NCBI GenBank assembly: GCA_017990155.1
Contig: JAGNOM010000019.1
Span: 1-17,153 of the forward strand
Length of the DNA: 17,153 nt
DNA from: Propionivibrio sp.
GTDB taxonomy: Bacteria > Pseudomonadota > Gammaproteobacteria > Burkholderiales > Rhodocyclaceae
Direction: 5' to 3'
Shown here: positions 6,379 through 13,201 of the stretch, piece after piece
Position numbering within the stretch: the first letter of the stretch is position 1
Layout: each line of letters opens with the position of its first letter
The notes under the pieces: model-generated
The model's input: only the letters and a program-made list of their open reading frames with translations
Database searches by the model: none
What the model was told of the DNA's origin: nothing
Made by a program: the position numbers and the translations under genes

Positions 6379-7293
6379 TCATGCATCGAAATGCAGCGCC
6401 ACGAAATCCGAGAGTGCGTCGGAGAAAGTGCCGTCCGCCCAGTTGGGTTGACACAGCCAGACGACAAAATCCTCGTTGCGCAACAGTTCTCCGTTTGTCG
6501 AACAGATGGCCACGGCCAGTGCCATCTGATCTGGGAATGCCTCCAAACCGTTCTGATCGGCGAGCGCCCTGGCCTCGGTCAGCCAGCGATAGACGAGTGC
6601 GCCGTCTTTCCTTGGCAAGAGATCGGGGAAGTGTTCGTTCAGCGCGTTGGCCAACACGTCGGCTTGGCCCAGACGCAGGAGTTTGGCGAGCGCCTTATCG
6701 TCAATTCGGTTCATGCGGGCTGACGTCGATGTAGCTTCCGATGCCGTTCGTTCCGCGGCGATTACCGGCAATGCCTGCACACGACCGTCACGAGCGATGG
6801 TGAGCCATTGTTCGATGTTCTTGCAAAGGTGTGGCCATGCCTGTTCGTGTAACACGCTCGCGATGGCCGGCAAGGTCCGCGTATCGGCAAAACGCAGCAG
6901 GAAAGACTCGCCATCCGCCGTTTCAATTTCAAGGCTGTCTTGCCAGCCGTCCCGAAGCGTCAGTGGCGTCGCCAGTGAGTGGATGAAACTGAGCATCGGC
7001 CGCCCGCTGGCGTGATGCAGGAGCGATGAAATCTGTTGCCGAAGCAGTGTCTCGTTGCCGGCTGGCAGAGGTATCAGCGTCGGCGAGATCGTTTTGAAGC
7101 TGGCATATTTGCCCTGATGGTAGACCGGCCAATTTTCCGGGAAACCCCGCAATGCTCTGCGGCCGTCATCGAATGCCGTGTCGAGCAGGGCGAACCAGTG
7201 TCCCTGAGCATGGCTGGCGGCGATTGCCGACAATAGTTGTTCGCATGCATGTTGAGTATCGGTTGGGGCTACAGCGTAGTAGTTCATCGTCAT
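6379..7293 (-). CDS. DUF4123 T6SS effector adaptor/chaperone (Tap/TEC type)
   Basis: A 304-residue soluble protein resembling DUF4123 adaptors, which bind a specific effector and load it onto the VgrG tip before firing (family knowledge). The N-terminal lobe holds the typical HWFALLDTAFD strand (about residues 32-42), and a helical C-terminal part ends with DFVALHFDA. It lies between vgrG and the immunity/effector genes, the classic adaptor position. The TGA of vgrG (7300-7302) ends six nucleotides before the first ATG. Two in-frame ATGs compete (7293 and 7287). The GAGGGT at the vgrG stop fits the second better, so the protein may be two residues shorter. The specific cargo is presumably the DUF2235 lipase. 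Confidence 0.85.
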   Translation of the reverse strand: MTMNYYAVAPTDTQHACEQLLSAIAASHAQGHWFALLDTAFDDGRRALRGFPENWPVYHQGKYASFKTISPTLIPLPAGNETLLRQQISSLLHHASGRPMLSFIHSLATPLTLRDGWQDSLEIETADGESFLLRFADTRTLPAIASVLHEQAWPHLCKNIEQWLTIARDGRVQALPVIAAERTASEATSTSARMNRIDDKALAKLLRLGQADVLANALNEHFPDLLPRKDGALVYRWLTEARALADQNGLEAFPDQMALAVAICSTNGELLRNEDFVVWLCQPNWADGTFSDALSDFVALHFDA

Positions 7294-7299
7294 CGACCC

Positions 7300-10035
7300 T
7301 CAGACACTCGCCAGGGCCGAACCGGAAGCCAGCGCTTTGAGCAGGCATTCTCTGCAAACGCTGTGTGTGAAGGTGGGCAACACCGGCGTCAAACTCGCCG
7401 GCCCCACATAAACATGCTTCGCCGCCTTGATCGTGCAGCCGCCGGGCGCACCCATCTCGAAGTTGCCGCCAGCGAGCTTGATGTAGGCGCCACCGGCCGT
7501 CATCCAGACGATCTCTTGGTCGGCGGCGGTGGTGATCTTCCCCTGACTGGCGGTAACGATGACATTCCGTTCCGCATTGACCACTGTATCGTCATGCTGA
7601 GACTGAATCAGCATCTTCCCGTGATGCGCAATCGCTTTGAAACCCTCGTCGTGCGCAAACAGCGAGACCCCCTTGCCCGCATTCAGATTGAACCTCTGCC
7701 CCGCCGTCTGCTGCAGATGCTGCTGCGCGACCGTATCGACGTTCTTCCCCGCGTAGCTGACCAGACTCTCCGGCGTCGAGGTATGGATGCCCGCCGGCGC
7801 GGTGATCCCGATCACCGGCGAACCGCCGTTGGTGCCCGTCGCGTTGTGCTTCTGTGTATTGGAGCCGTTCTCCCAGTCGCCGAACTTTGCGTTCAGATCG
7901 GCCTGCGGTTGAGGATCAATCGGCAAGGCTTCATGCTGTGCCGCGTAGTCGCCGAACTGTTTGAAGAGTTCCAGGCTCTGCTGCATCAGATCCAAGGCTT
8001 CTACGCGTGAGAGTTGCCTGTCCGTCGCATTGAGTCGTTGCCAGGTCGTCAGGAGGAGACCCTTCGCCGCGCGCAGCGCGCCGGACTCGTCGGTTCTCAG
8101 TTCAAAGCCTTCGCCTCGTGGTTCGCCCTTGCCCTCCGTCCGCGGATGAATCAGATAGCCCTGATTGAGCTGCGTCTTGCCGTGCTCGCTGGAGAGCTTG
8201 GTGCGGATCTCGTTCGTGGAATCGTCGAACAGCAGTTCGTTATAGCGGCTACCCTGGTACTCCTTGGACTTGTGTCCGGACAAGGTCTTGTTCGCCGGCA
8301 GTGACCCCGTACCGCTGAAGGTCGGTGGCCGGTGCGTCCCGTTATGGACGACGCCGGTGACGAGTGGGCGGTCGATATCGCCTTCGATGAAGTCGATGAC
8401 GACTTCCTGCCCGATGCGCGGGATGAATTGCGTTCCCCATGCCGCACCGGCGCTCGGGGATGCAACGCGCACCCAGGTCGACGAGTGATCGTCACGATCG
8501 GCGCCGCCCTCCGGGTGATCTGCTTTCCGTTGCCAGTGAAACTGGATCTTGATGCGCCCATGGGCGTCGGTGAAGATCTCTTCGCCCACCGGGCCGACGA
8601 CGGTGGCGGTGGTCAGGCCTTTGGCCGTGGGTTTCTGGTGCGCTGTCTGGTGGTACTCGGGAACGAGGGGGATGTGCCGGCGGACGGCGGTCAGAGTGTT
8701 TCGGTAGGGCGGGGTCGATTGTTGCGTGGTCAGACTGCCGTCCCGATGCTGCTTTGCCTCGGCAGAGAGATCCGCGAGCAGGTTGTTCTCGGCGGTGAAG
8801 GACACCCGGGTGACGATAAACTGCCGGTCTTCCGGGCCGTCCTGGTCGTGGATCGGATGTTCGGCGAGTTCGAACCAGGTGCCGGGGACGAGGTGACGCA
8901 CCGTGCCTGCGCCCCGGAAAGTCTTGCTGGCGAGATCCCTGGCCTGCTGGCGCAGGCCGGTATAGCGCGCCATCTCGTCGGGGTCGCTACCGTAGTAGCC
9001 GGTCTGCGGGTCGTAGTCTTCGAGGCCGTCGGTGAGCGGGGTGCCGTTCTCACCGTGGTTGATCCGGGTGTCGTCTGCGCCGACATGGGTGGCGACGGAC
9101 TGGTAGTCGTAGCTGGCGAGGGTGGAGCGGCCGGACTGGATCCGGCGTTCGGCGGTCCAGACGTCGACGGCGTCGTCGGTCTCGACGCCGTCGGTGCGGT
9201 GGAAGCGGAGGGTATTGCCTGTGCCGAACGCAGTGCGTGAACCGGAATCGTTGCCTGAACCAGGCTTATCCTCGTCGTCGTTCCCGGTGCGACAGCCGGG
9301 GAGGTCGTCGTTGCGGTCGAAGAGGAGGAGGATGTGCTGCGGGAGAGCGTCGGTGGTGTGCGGCGCTTCGTGGCGGAGGGTACGTCCACGGAATTCTTCG
9401 CTTCCCGGCTGACACAGGATCGAGGTCTCCGGTTCGGGGCCGTGGTTGTAGCGGTAGTTGATGCCTTCTTCGGCGAGCAGGCGTTCGATGAAGGCGAGAT
9501 CCGTTTCGCGGTACTGGAGACAGTAGGAGCGGACGGGGTAGTCCTTCGTCAGGTGATTCCGGTATTGGAAGGTGCCGGTGAAGGCGGGATTGCCGGAGAT
9601 GTGTTCGTCGAGCACAGCACCGACGATCTGGGGCACGGTCTGGTCCTGGAAGACGCGGCTGTTGCGGCGGTGGCGGAGGGTGGCGAGCGCGGGTTCGATC
9701 GTGAGGACGTACTGGGCGAAGCCGCCGTCGGTGCCGGCCTGGGTGGCCTGGGTGACGAGGCCGCACAGCAGACGATCACCGCCGTCGGGCAGCAACAACG
9801 CCACTTCAACCGGCTGGCCCAACAGACTCTTGAGTTCGAGGTGGGTGTCGGCCGAGAGGCAATCCAGCACGTACCGGTAGCCGACGGAGAGGCCTTCTTC
9901 GCCCACCAGGCGGTGCGGCAGCAACGTTTCTTCGCTGAAATCGCTCGATTCGGGGAAGCGGAGCTTGAGGAGGCGGGCACCTTGGCCGAAGAGGGCGACG
10001 CCGCTGGCGGCAAGGTCGGTGAGGGGCGCGTACAT
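7300..10035 (-). CDS. vgrG: Type VI secretion spike protein VgrG with DUF2345 extension
   Basis: A 911-residue VgrG, the trimeric needle tip of the T6SS. Residues 1 to about 430 form the gp27-like base, including RETDLAFIERLLAEEGINYRY near 177-196. The gp5-like OB-fold core starts at GPVGEEIFTDAHGRIKIQFHW (481-501) and carries GTQFIPRIGQEVVIDFIEGDIDRP (534-557). After a helical linker (about 670-710) comes the DUF2345 beta-prism, ending in GGNFEMGAPGGCTIK (856-870). The last 25 residues contain HSVCRECLLKA, a CxxC tail that may form the adaptor-docking end. An acidic, Gly/Ser/Asn-rich insertion lies at about 251-273. No evolved enzymatic C-terminus is visible, so cargo is carried non-covalently. 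The ATG lacks a strong ribosome site. The first gene of a leftward operon, it has no tss core genes nearby. Confidence 0.95.
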   Translation of the reverse strand: MYAPLTDLAASGVALFGQGARLLKLRFPESSDFSEETLLPHRLVGEEGLSVGYRYVLDCLSADTHLELKSLLGQPVEVALLLPDGGDRLLCGLVTQATQAGTDGGFAQYVLTIEPALATLRHRRNSRVFQDQTVPQIVGAVLDEHISGNPAFTGTFQYRNHLTKDYPVRSYCLQYRETDLAFIERLLAEEGINYRYNHGPEPETSILCQPGSEEFRGRTLRHEAPHTTDALPQHILLLFDRNDDLPGCRTGNDDEDKPGSGNDSGSRTAFGTGNTLRFHRTDGVETDDAVDVWTAERRIQSGRSTLASYDYQSVATHVGADDTRINHGENGTPLTDGLEDYDPQTGYYGSDPDEMARYTGLRQQARDLASKTFRGAGTVRHLVPGTWFELAEHPIHDQDGPEDRQFIVTRVSFTAENNLLADLSAEAKQHRDGSLTTQQSTPPYRNTLTAVRRHIPLVPEYHQTAHQKPTAKGLTTATVVGPVGEEIFTDAHGRIKIQFHWQRKADHPEGGADRDDHSSTWVRVASPSAGAAWGTQFIPRIGQEVVIDFIEGDIDRPLVTGVVHNGTHRPPTFSGTGSLPANKTLSGHKSKEYQGSRYNELLFDDSTNEIRTKLSSEHGKTQLNQGYLIHPRTEGKGEPRGEGFELRTDESGALRAAKGLLLTTWQRLNATDRQLSRVEALDLMQQSLELFKQFGDYAAQHEALPIDPQPQADLNAKFGDWENGSNTQKHNATGTNGGSPVIGITAPAGIHTSTPESLVSYAGKNVDTVAQQHLQQTAGQRFNLNAGKGVSLFAHDEGFKAIAHHGKMLIQSQHDDTVVNAERNVIVTASQGKITTAADQEIVWMTAGGAYIKLAGGNFEMGAPGGCTIKAAKHVYVGPASLTPVLPTFTHSVCRECLLKALASGSALASV
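7399..7470 (-). repeat. vgrG core 3' segment duplicated at 3524-3595
   Basis: The donor-like copy of the 72-nt duplicated segment, encoding VgrG residues 856-879. See the partner at 3524-3595. After this point VgrG continues with ASLTPVLPTF, whereas the partner continues directly into effector sequence. Confidence 0.85.
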
Positions 10036-10163
10036 GCGATGAATGCCAATAACTATTAAGAGTGCGGCATTCTAGCGCTGAATAACCAGCCAATATATAG
10101 GGCTTATGGCGTAGATTGATTGTGTTTCAGCCCTCGCTCTGTGTCACCCAACACCGGCGCTAC

Positions 10164-12002
10164 TTAGGCATGCATTTCGATCGCGCTCGGACTTGTCTCT
10201 TCGCTGTCCCGCTGCTGCAGTGCCCACATCTGCGCGTAGCGTTCGCCGCGCTGGAGCAGTTGCGGGTGCGTGCCGCGCTCGATGATGCGGCCGGCTTCCA
10301 TGACCAGGATCTCGTCGGCATACATGATCGTCGACAGGCGGTGGGCGATCACCAGTGTCGTGCGTCCGCGCGTCGCGGATTCGATGCTGGCCTTGATCGC
10401 GTTCTCGGTCTTCGAGTCGAGCGCCGAGGTGGCTTCGTCGAAGATGAGCAGCGCCGGGTTCTTCAGCAGGGCGCGGGCGATGGCGACACGCTGTTTTTCG
10501 CCGCCCGACAATTTGAGTCCGCGTTCTCCGACCACCGTGTCGTAGCCGGCCGGCAGGTGTTCGACGAATCCGGCGAGCTGCGCGGCGCGCGCGGCGGCGA
10601 GCACTTCTTCACGCGTGGCGTCGGGTTTGCCGTACTGAATGTTGTAGAAGATGCTCTCGTTGAACAGCACCGTGTCCTGCGGGACGATACCGATCGCGGC
10701 GCGCACGCTGGCTTGCGTGAAGTCGCGGAGGTCATGGCCGTTCACGCGGATGGCGCCGCCAGTGACGTCGTAGAAGCGGTAGAGCAGTCGCGCGAGCGTC
10801 GATTTTCCCGAGCCGGACTTGCCGACGACCGCGACGGTTTTCCCTTTGGGAATCGTGAAGTCGACGCCGAAGAGGATCTGCCGGTTAGCATCGTAGGAAA
10901 AATCGACCGCCTCGAAGCGAATTTCGACATCGCCGAGTGGCAAGGTTTGCGCGTTCGGCGCATCGACGACCTCGCGCGCGGTGTTCAGGAGTTCGAACAT
11001 GCGCTCGATATCGGTGAGCGACTGTCGGATTTCGCGGTAGACGACGCCTAGGAAACTGAGCGGCATGTAGAGCTGGATCAAGAAGGCGTTGACCAGCACC
11101 AGATCGCCGATCGTCATAGTCCCGGCCAGCACGCCTGCCACGGCGCGCCACATCATCGCCGTGACGCCGACGGCGATGATCGCCTGCTGGCCGAGGTTCA
11201 GCGCCGACAAGGAATACTGGCTGCGCGTCGTCGCGTCTTCCCACTTCTGCAGGTTCTTGTCGTAACGCGCAGCCTCGAAGTCCTCGTTGTTGAAGTACTT
11301 GACCGTCTCGTAGTTGATCAGGCTGTCGATCGCCTGCGTGTTGGCGACGGAGTCGGCTTCGTTGGCGGCGCGGCGGATGGCGATGCGGCGATTGCTGACG
11401 GTGACGGTGAATACGATGTAGGCGGAGATCGACGCCAGCGTGATGAGCACGAAGCCAAGGTCGTATTTGACGAAGAGGACGCTCAGTACGAGCGAAAGTT
11501 CGACGAGCGTCGGCAGGATCGAGTACAGCGTGTAGCTGATCAGGCTGGTGATGGCGCGCGTGCCGCGATCGATGTCGCGCGCGACGCCGCCGGTGTGCCG
11601 TTCGAGGTGGAAGCGCAAGGACAGGTCGTGCAGATGGCGGAAGACTTCCAGCGCTACCTTCCTGACCGCGCGCTGCGTTACGCGCGCGAAGACGACTTCG
11701 CGTAACTCGGTAAACAGCGAGTTCGATACGCGCAGCACGCCGTAGAGCAGCAAGAGACCAACGGGCAGGGCAATCGGCAGGGTCGCGGCGTTGACGCCGT
11801 CGATCAGCGACTTGAAGACGATCGGCACGGCGACGTTCGAGCATTTGGCGGCGATCAGGCACGACAGCGCCAGGACAACGCGCCAGCGGTATTGCAGAAG
11901 ATACGGTGCGAGGTGGCCCAGCGTTTGCCACCCGTCAACCTGATGGTCAGGCCGATTGGTCGCGGGAGGTGAGTCGTAGGAGCGGTTCGGTGGTCGGCGC
12001 AT
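10164..12002 (-). CDS. Atm1/ABCB7-type ABC exporter (permease-ATPase half transporter)
   Basis: A half-transporter ABC exporter of about 612 residues that should act as a homodimer in the inner membrane. Six membrane helices span roughly residues 30-330. The segment NYETVKYFNNE (about 230-240) is the hallmark of the Atm1/ABCB7/HMT1 group, which exports glutathione-linked sulfur or metal conjugates. The nucleotide domain has Walker A GKSGSGKST (394-402), Q-loop Gln442, signature LSGGE (498-502), Walker B LLIFDE (518-523) and H-loop His554. The start is set at the ATG at 12000-12002. An in-frame ATG 38 codons upstream (12116) exists, but that stretch crosses a REP-like hairpin and reads as low-complexity. 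No strong ribosome site precedes either. It is monocistronic, convergent with nothing, and divergent from the regulator at 12420. The exact substrate is unknown. Confidence 0.9.
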   Translation of the reverse strand: MRRPPNRSYDSPPATNRPDHQVDGWQTLGHLAPYLLQYRWRVVLALSCLIAAKCSNVAVPIVFKSLIDGVNAATLPIALPVGLLLLYGVLRVSNSLFTELREVVFARVTQRAVRKVALEVFRHLHDLSLRFHLERHTGGVARDIDRGTRAITSLISYTLYSILPTLVELSLVLSVLFVKYDLGFVLITLASISAYIVFTVTVSNRRIAIRRAANEADSVANTQAIDSLINYETVKYFNNEDFEAARYDKNLQKWEDATTRSQYSLSALNLGQQAIIAVGVTAMMWRAVAGVLAGTMTIGDLVLVNAFLIQLYMPLSFLGVVYREIRQSLTDIERMFELLNTAREVVDAPNAQTLPLGDVEIRFEAVDFSYDANRQILFGVDFTIPKGKTVAVVGKSGSGKSTLARLLYRFYDVTGGAIRVNGHDLRDFTQASVRAAIGIVPQDTVLFNESIFYNIQYGKPDATREEVLAAARAAQLAGFVEHLPAGYDTVVGERGLKLSGGEKQRVAIARALLKNPALLIFDEATSALDSKTENAIKASIESATRGRTTLVIAHRLSTIMYADEILVMEAGRIIERGTHPQLLQRGERYAQMWALQQRDSEETSPSAIEMHA

Positions 12003-12070
12003 GGTGGTAGTGTCGTATTGTCGCTGGCTTTTTCCAGTTGATAGAAGCTCATCCGACGAGAAGGTGGAAT

Positions 12071-12097
12071 GTAAGGAGCGCAGCTTGCTGCGCGATG
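12071..12097 (+). repeat. REP-like hairpin, copy A
   Basis: GTAAGGAGCGCAGCTTGCTGCGCGATG folds with GCGCAGC paired to GCTGCGC-type sequence around TT. The GGAGC...GCGAT frame resembles the short REP palindromes of Pseudomonas and betaproteobacteria. It is the first of three copies in this intergenic region. Confidence 0.75.
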
Positions 12098-12125
12098 AAG
12101 GCGTTTCCACGAACAAAGGCAGCCA

Positions 12126-12151
12126 TTCGCCCAGTAAAACTGGGCTCCTTC
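12126..12151 (-). repeat. REP-like hairpin, copy B (inverted)
   Basis: On the minus strand this reads GGAGCCCAGTTTTACTGGGCGA, with stem GCCCAGT/ACTGGGC. It is inverted relative to copies A and C and nearly the same as the copy at 17122-17148. Copies A and B form the opposed pair typical of REP doublets (BIMEs or REPINs). Confidence 0.75.
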
Positions 12152-12168
12152 ATAGCGCGGCGACACCT

Positions 12169-12195
12169 GTGGGAGCGCAGATTTTCTGCGCGATG
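12169..12195 (+). repeat. REP-like hairpin, copy C
   Basis: GTGGGAGCGCAGATTTTCTGCGCGATG, with stem GCGCAGA/TCTGCGC. It has the same GGAGC...GCGATG frame as copy A but a different loop. Confidence 0.75.
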
Positions 12196-12329
12196 CGGCG
12201 GCTGACATCGGCCATAGCATCGACGACAACACACCGGTGGTTGTGAGCGTATCAGACAGCGCCTCAACAATAACCGCACGAGAATCTCGTTGCTTTCAAG
12301 AATGACCATCCTATTCTTTCTATATATCT

Positions 12330-12347
12330 TTTAAACGAACGTTTGAA
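12330..12347. promoter_or_regulatory. PsrA-like TetR operator dyad
   Basis: The sequence is TTTAAAC-GAAC-GTTTGAA, an imperfect inverted repeat with seven-base arms and one mismatch. It fits the PsrA consensus known from Pseudomonas (AAAC-N4-GTTT with flanking G/C) and lies 72 nt before the regulator's ATG, just downstream of promoter-like AT-rich sequence. Autorepression relieved by long-chain acyl-CoA or fatty acids is inferred. It could also influence the divergent ABC exporter, although that gene starts 328 nt away. Confidence 0.62.
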
Positions 12348-12419
12348 CCATTTCTGTGCGGTCATGTCTGACACCGCGTCAATGCTGACACAAGGCCGCC
12401 CGATTATTGCGCTGAAACC

Positions 12420-13136
12420 ATGCCGGAAAACGAACTTAGCAAACTCAACCCCGACACCCGCGAACGGATCCTCGACGTTGCCGAGCACGCATTCATGTCG
12501 CACGGCTACGAGGGGACGTCGATGCGGATGATCACCAGCAAGGCGGAGGTCAATCTCGCAGCGATCAACTATCACTTCGGTTCGAAGGAAGGCTTGTTGC
12601 GCGAGGTGTTTCGCCGTCGTCTCGCATGGCTGAACAGCGAACGCCTGGCCGTGCTCGACGCGCTGGAAGAGCAGGCCAACGGCGCGCCACTCAAGCCGTC
12701 GCAGATTCTGGAGGCCTTCTTCGGCACCTTGCTGCGCATCGGCGAGGACGAGGCGCGGGGCGGGATGACTTTCCTGCGCCTGCTTGGTCGTACGCTGACC
12801 GATCCTTCGGAGTTCATCCGTGCGTTTTTCGCGACCGAATATACCGACGTGATCGACCGCTACAAGCTGGCCTTGTTCCGCGCTTTGCCGGATGTGCCCA
12901 AGGCCGAGATCGTCTGGCGGCTGCATTTCATGCTCGGCGCGGTCTCTTACGCCATTGCCGGCACCGACATCCTGAAGGTCATTACCGGGCACGAGATCAG
13001 CGATATCTCCGGCCAGGAGGCGGGCGGCTCGAACGACAACCGCAGCGAGGCAAAACGACTTTCGCAACGGCTCATGCCGTTTCTTTTGGGTGGCTTGCGG
13101 GCGCCATTGCCGCAGCCATTGGATTCAGACAGCTAA
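12420..13136 (+). CDS. PsrA-like TetR-family regulator of fatty-acid degradation
   Basis: A 238-residue TetR repressor. The N-terminal DNA-binding domain has its helix-turn-helix at about residues 33-56, with RMITSKAEVNLAAINYHFGS closely resembling Pseudomonas PsrA as I remember it. The C-terminal ligand domain also matches PsrA landmarks: FLRLLG (about 118-123), WRLHFMLGA and RLMPFLLGGLRA near the end. PsrA-type repressors release DNA on binding fatty acids or acyl-CoA. The location, 65 nt before fadE on the same strand, supports control of beta-oxidation, and the dyad at 12330-12347 suggests autoregulation. The chosen ATG has no strong Shine-Dalgarno. The closest alternative name would be a FadR-like TetR protein. 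Confidence 0.88.
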   Translation: MPENELSKLNPDTRERILDVAEHAFMSHGYEGTSMRMITSKAEVNLAAINYHFGSKEGLLREVFRRRLAWLNSERLAVLDALEEQANGAPLKPSQILEAFFGTLLRIGEDEARGGMTFLRLLGRTLTDPSEFIRAFFATEYTDVIDRYKLALFRALPDVPKAEIVWRLHFMLGAVSYAIAGTDILKVITGHEISDISGQEAGGSNDNRSEAKRLSQRLMPFLLGGLRAPLPQPLDSDS

Positions 13137-13187
13137 TTAATAACAGGAGCCGCTCGTCGAGACGGCCCGGAATGTGAAAACGCATCC

Positions 13188-13194
13188 AAGGAGG
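13188..13194 (+). promoter_or_regulatory. Strong ribosome binding site for fadE
   Basis: A near-perfect AAGGAGG seven nucleotides before the ATG at 13202. It decides the start over the second in-frame ATG at 13208, which would be 13 nt away. Confidence 0.85.
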
Positions 13195-13201
13195 TTGAAC
13201 A

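Larger units (their letters stand above)
12003..12419. other. Gene-free intergenic region between the ABC exporter and the PsrA-like regulator
   Basis: A divergent intergenic stretch of 417 nt. It holds three REP-like hairpins (12071-12195), the TetR-type dyad at 12330-12347, and AT-rich promoter-like sequence at 12290-12330. A candidate for the regulator promoter is TTGCTT (12290-12295) with TATTCT (12312-12317) at 16-nt spacing, both weak; TATATA at 12321-12326 is an alternative -10. I see no convincing protein-coding frame, tRNA or small RNA. Confidence 0.7.

Noticed and set aside
6309..6467. N-terminal 53-codon extension of the second DUF3304 lipoprotein
   Set aside because: The extension lacks similarity to the paralogue and would bury the signal peptide; a good ribosome site precedes the internal ATG at 6308.
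8332..9240. A 302-codon plus-strand frame opposite vgrG
   Set aside because: Antisense to conserved gp5/DUF2345-linked coding sequence, Gly/Val/Asp-rich with no recognisable domain.
10100..10125. TTGATTGTGTTTCA upstream of vgrG as an FNR box
   Set aside because: Only the left half-site matches; the right half departs at several positions and no -10 sits at the proper distance.
12003..12116. 38-codon N-terminal extension of the ABC exporter
   Set aside because: It runs across a REP-like hairpin, is Ser/Thr-rich low complexity and is not needed for the fold; the ATG at 12002 gives a normal length. Absence of a clear ribosome site leaves some doubt.
12264..13067. A 267-codon minus-strand frame opposite the TetR regulator
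   Set aside because: No family resemblance, and the opposite strand encodes a clear PsrA-like protein.
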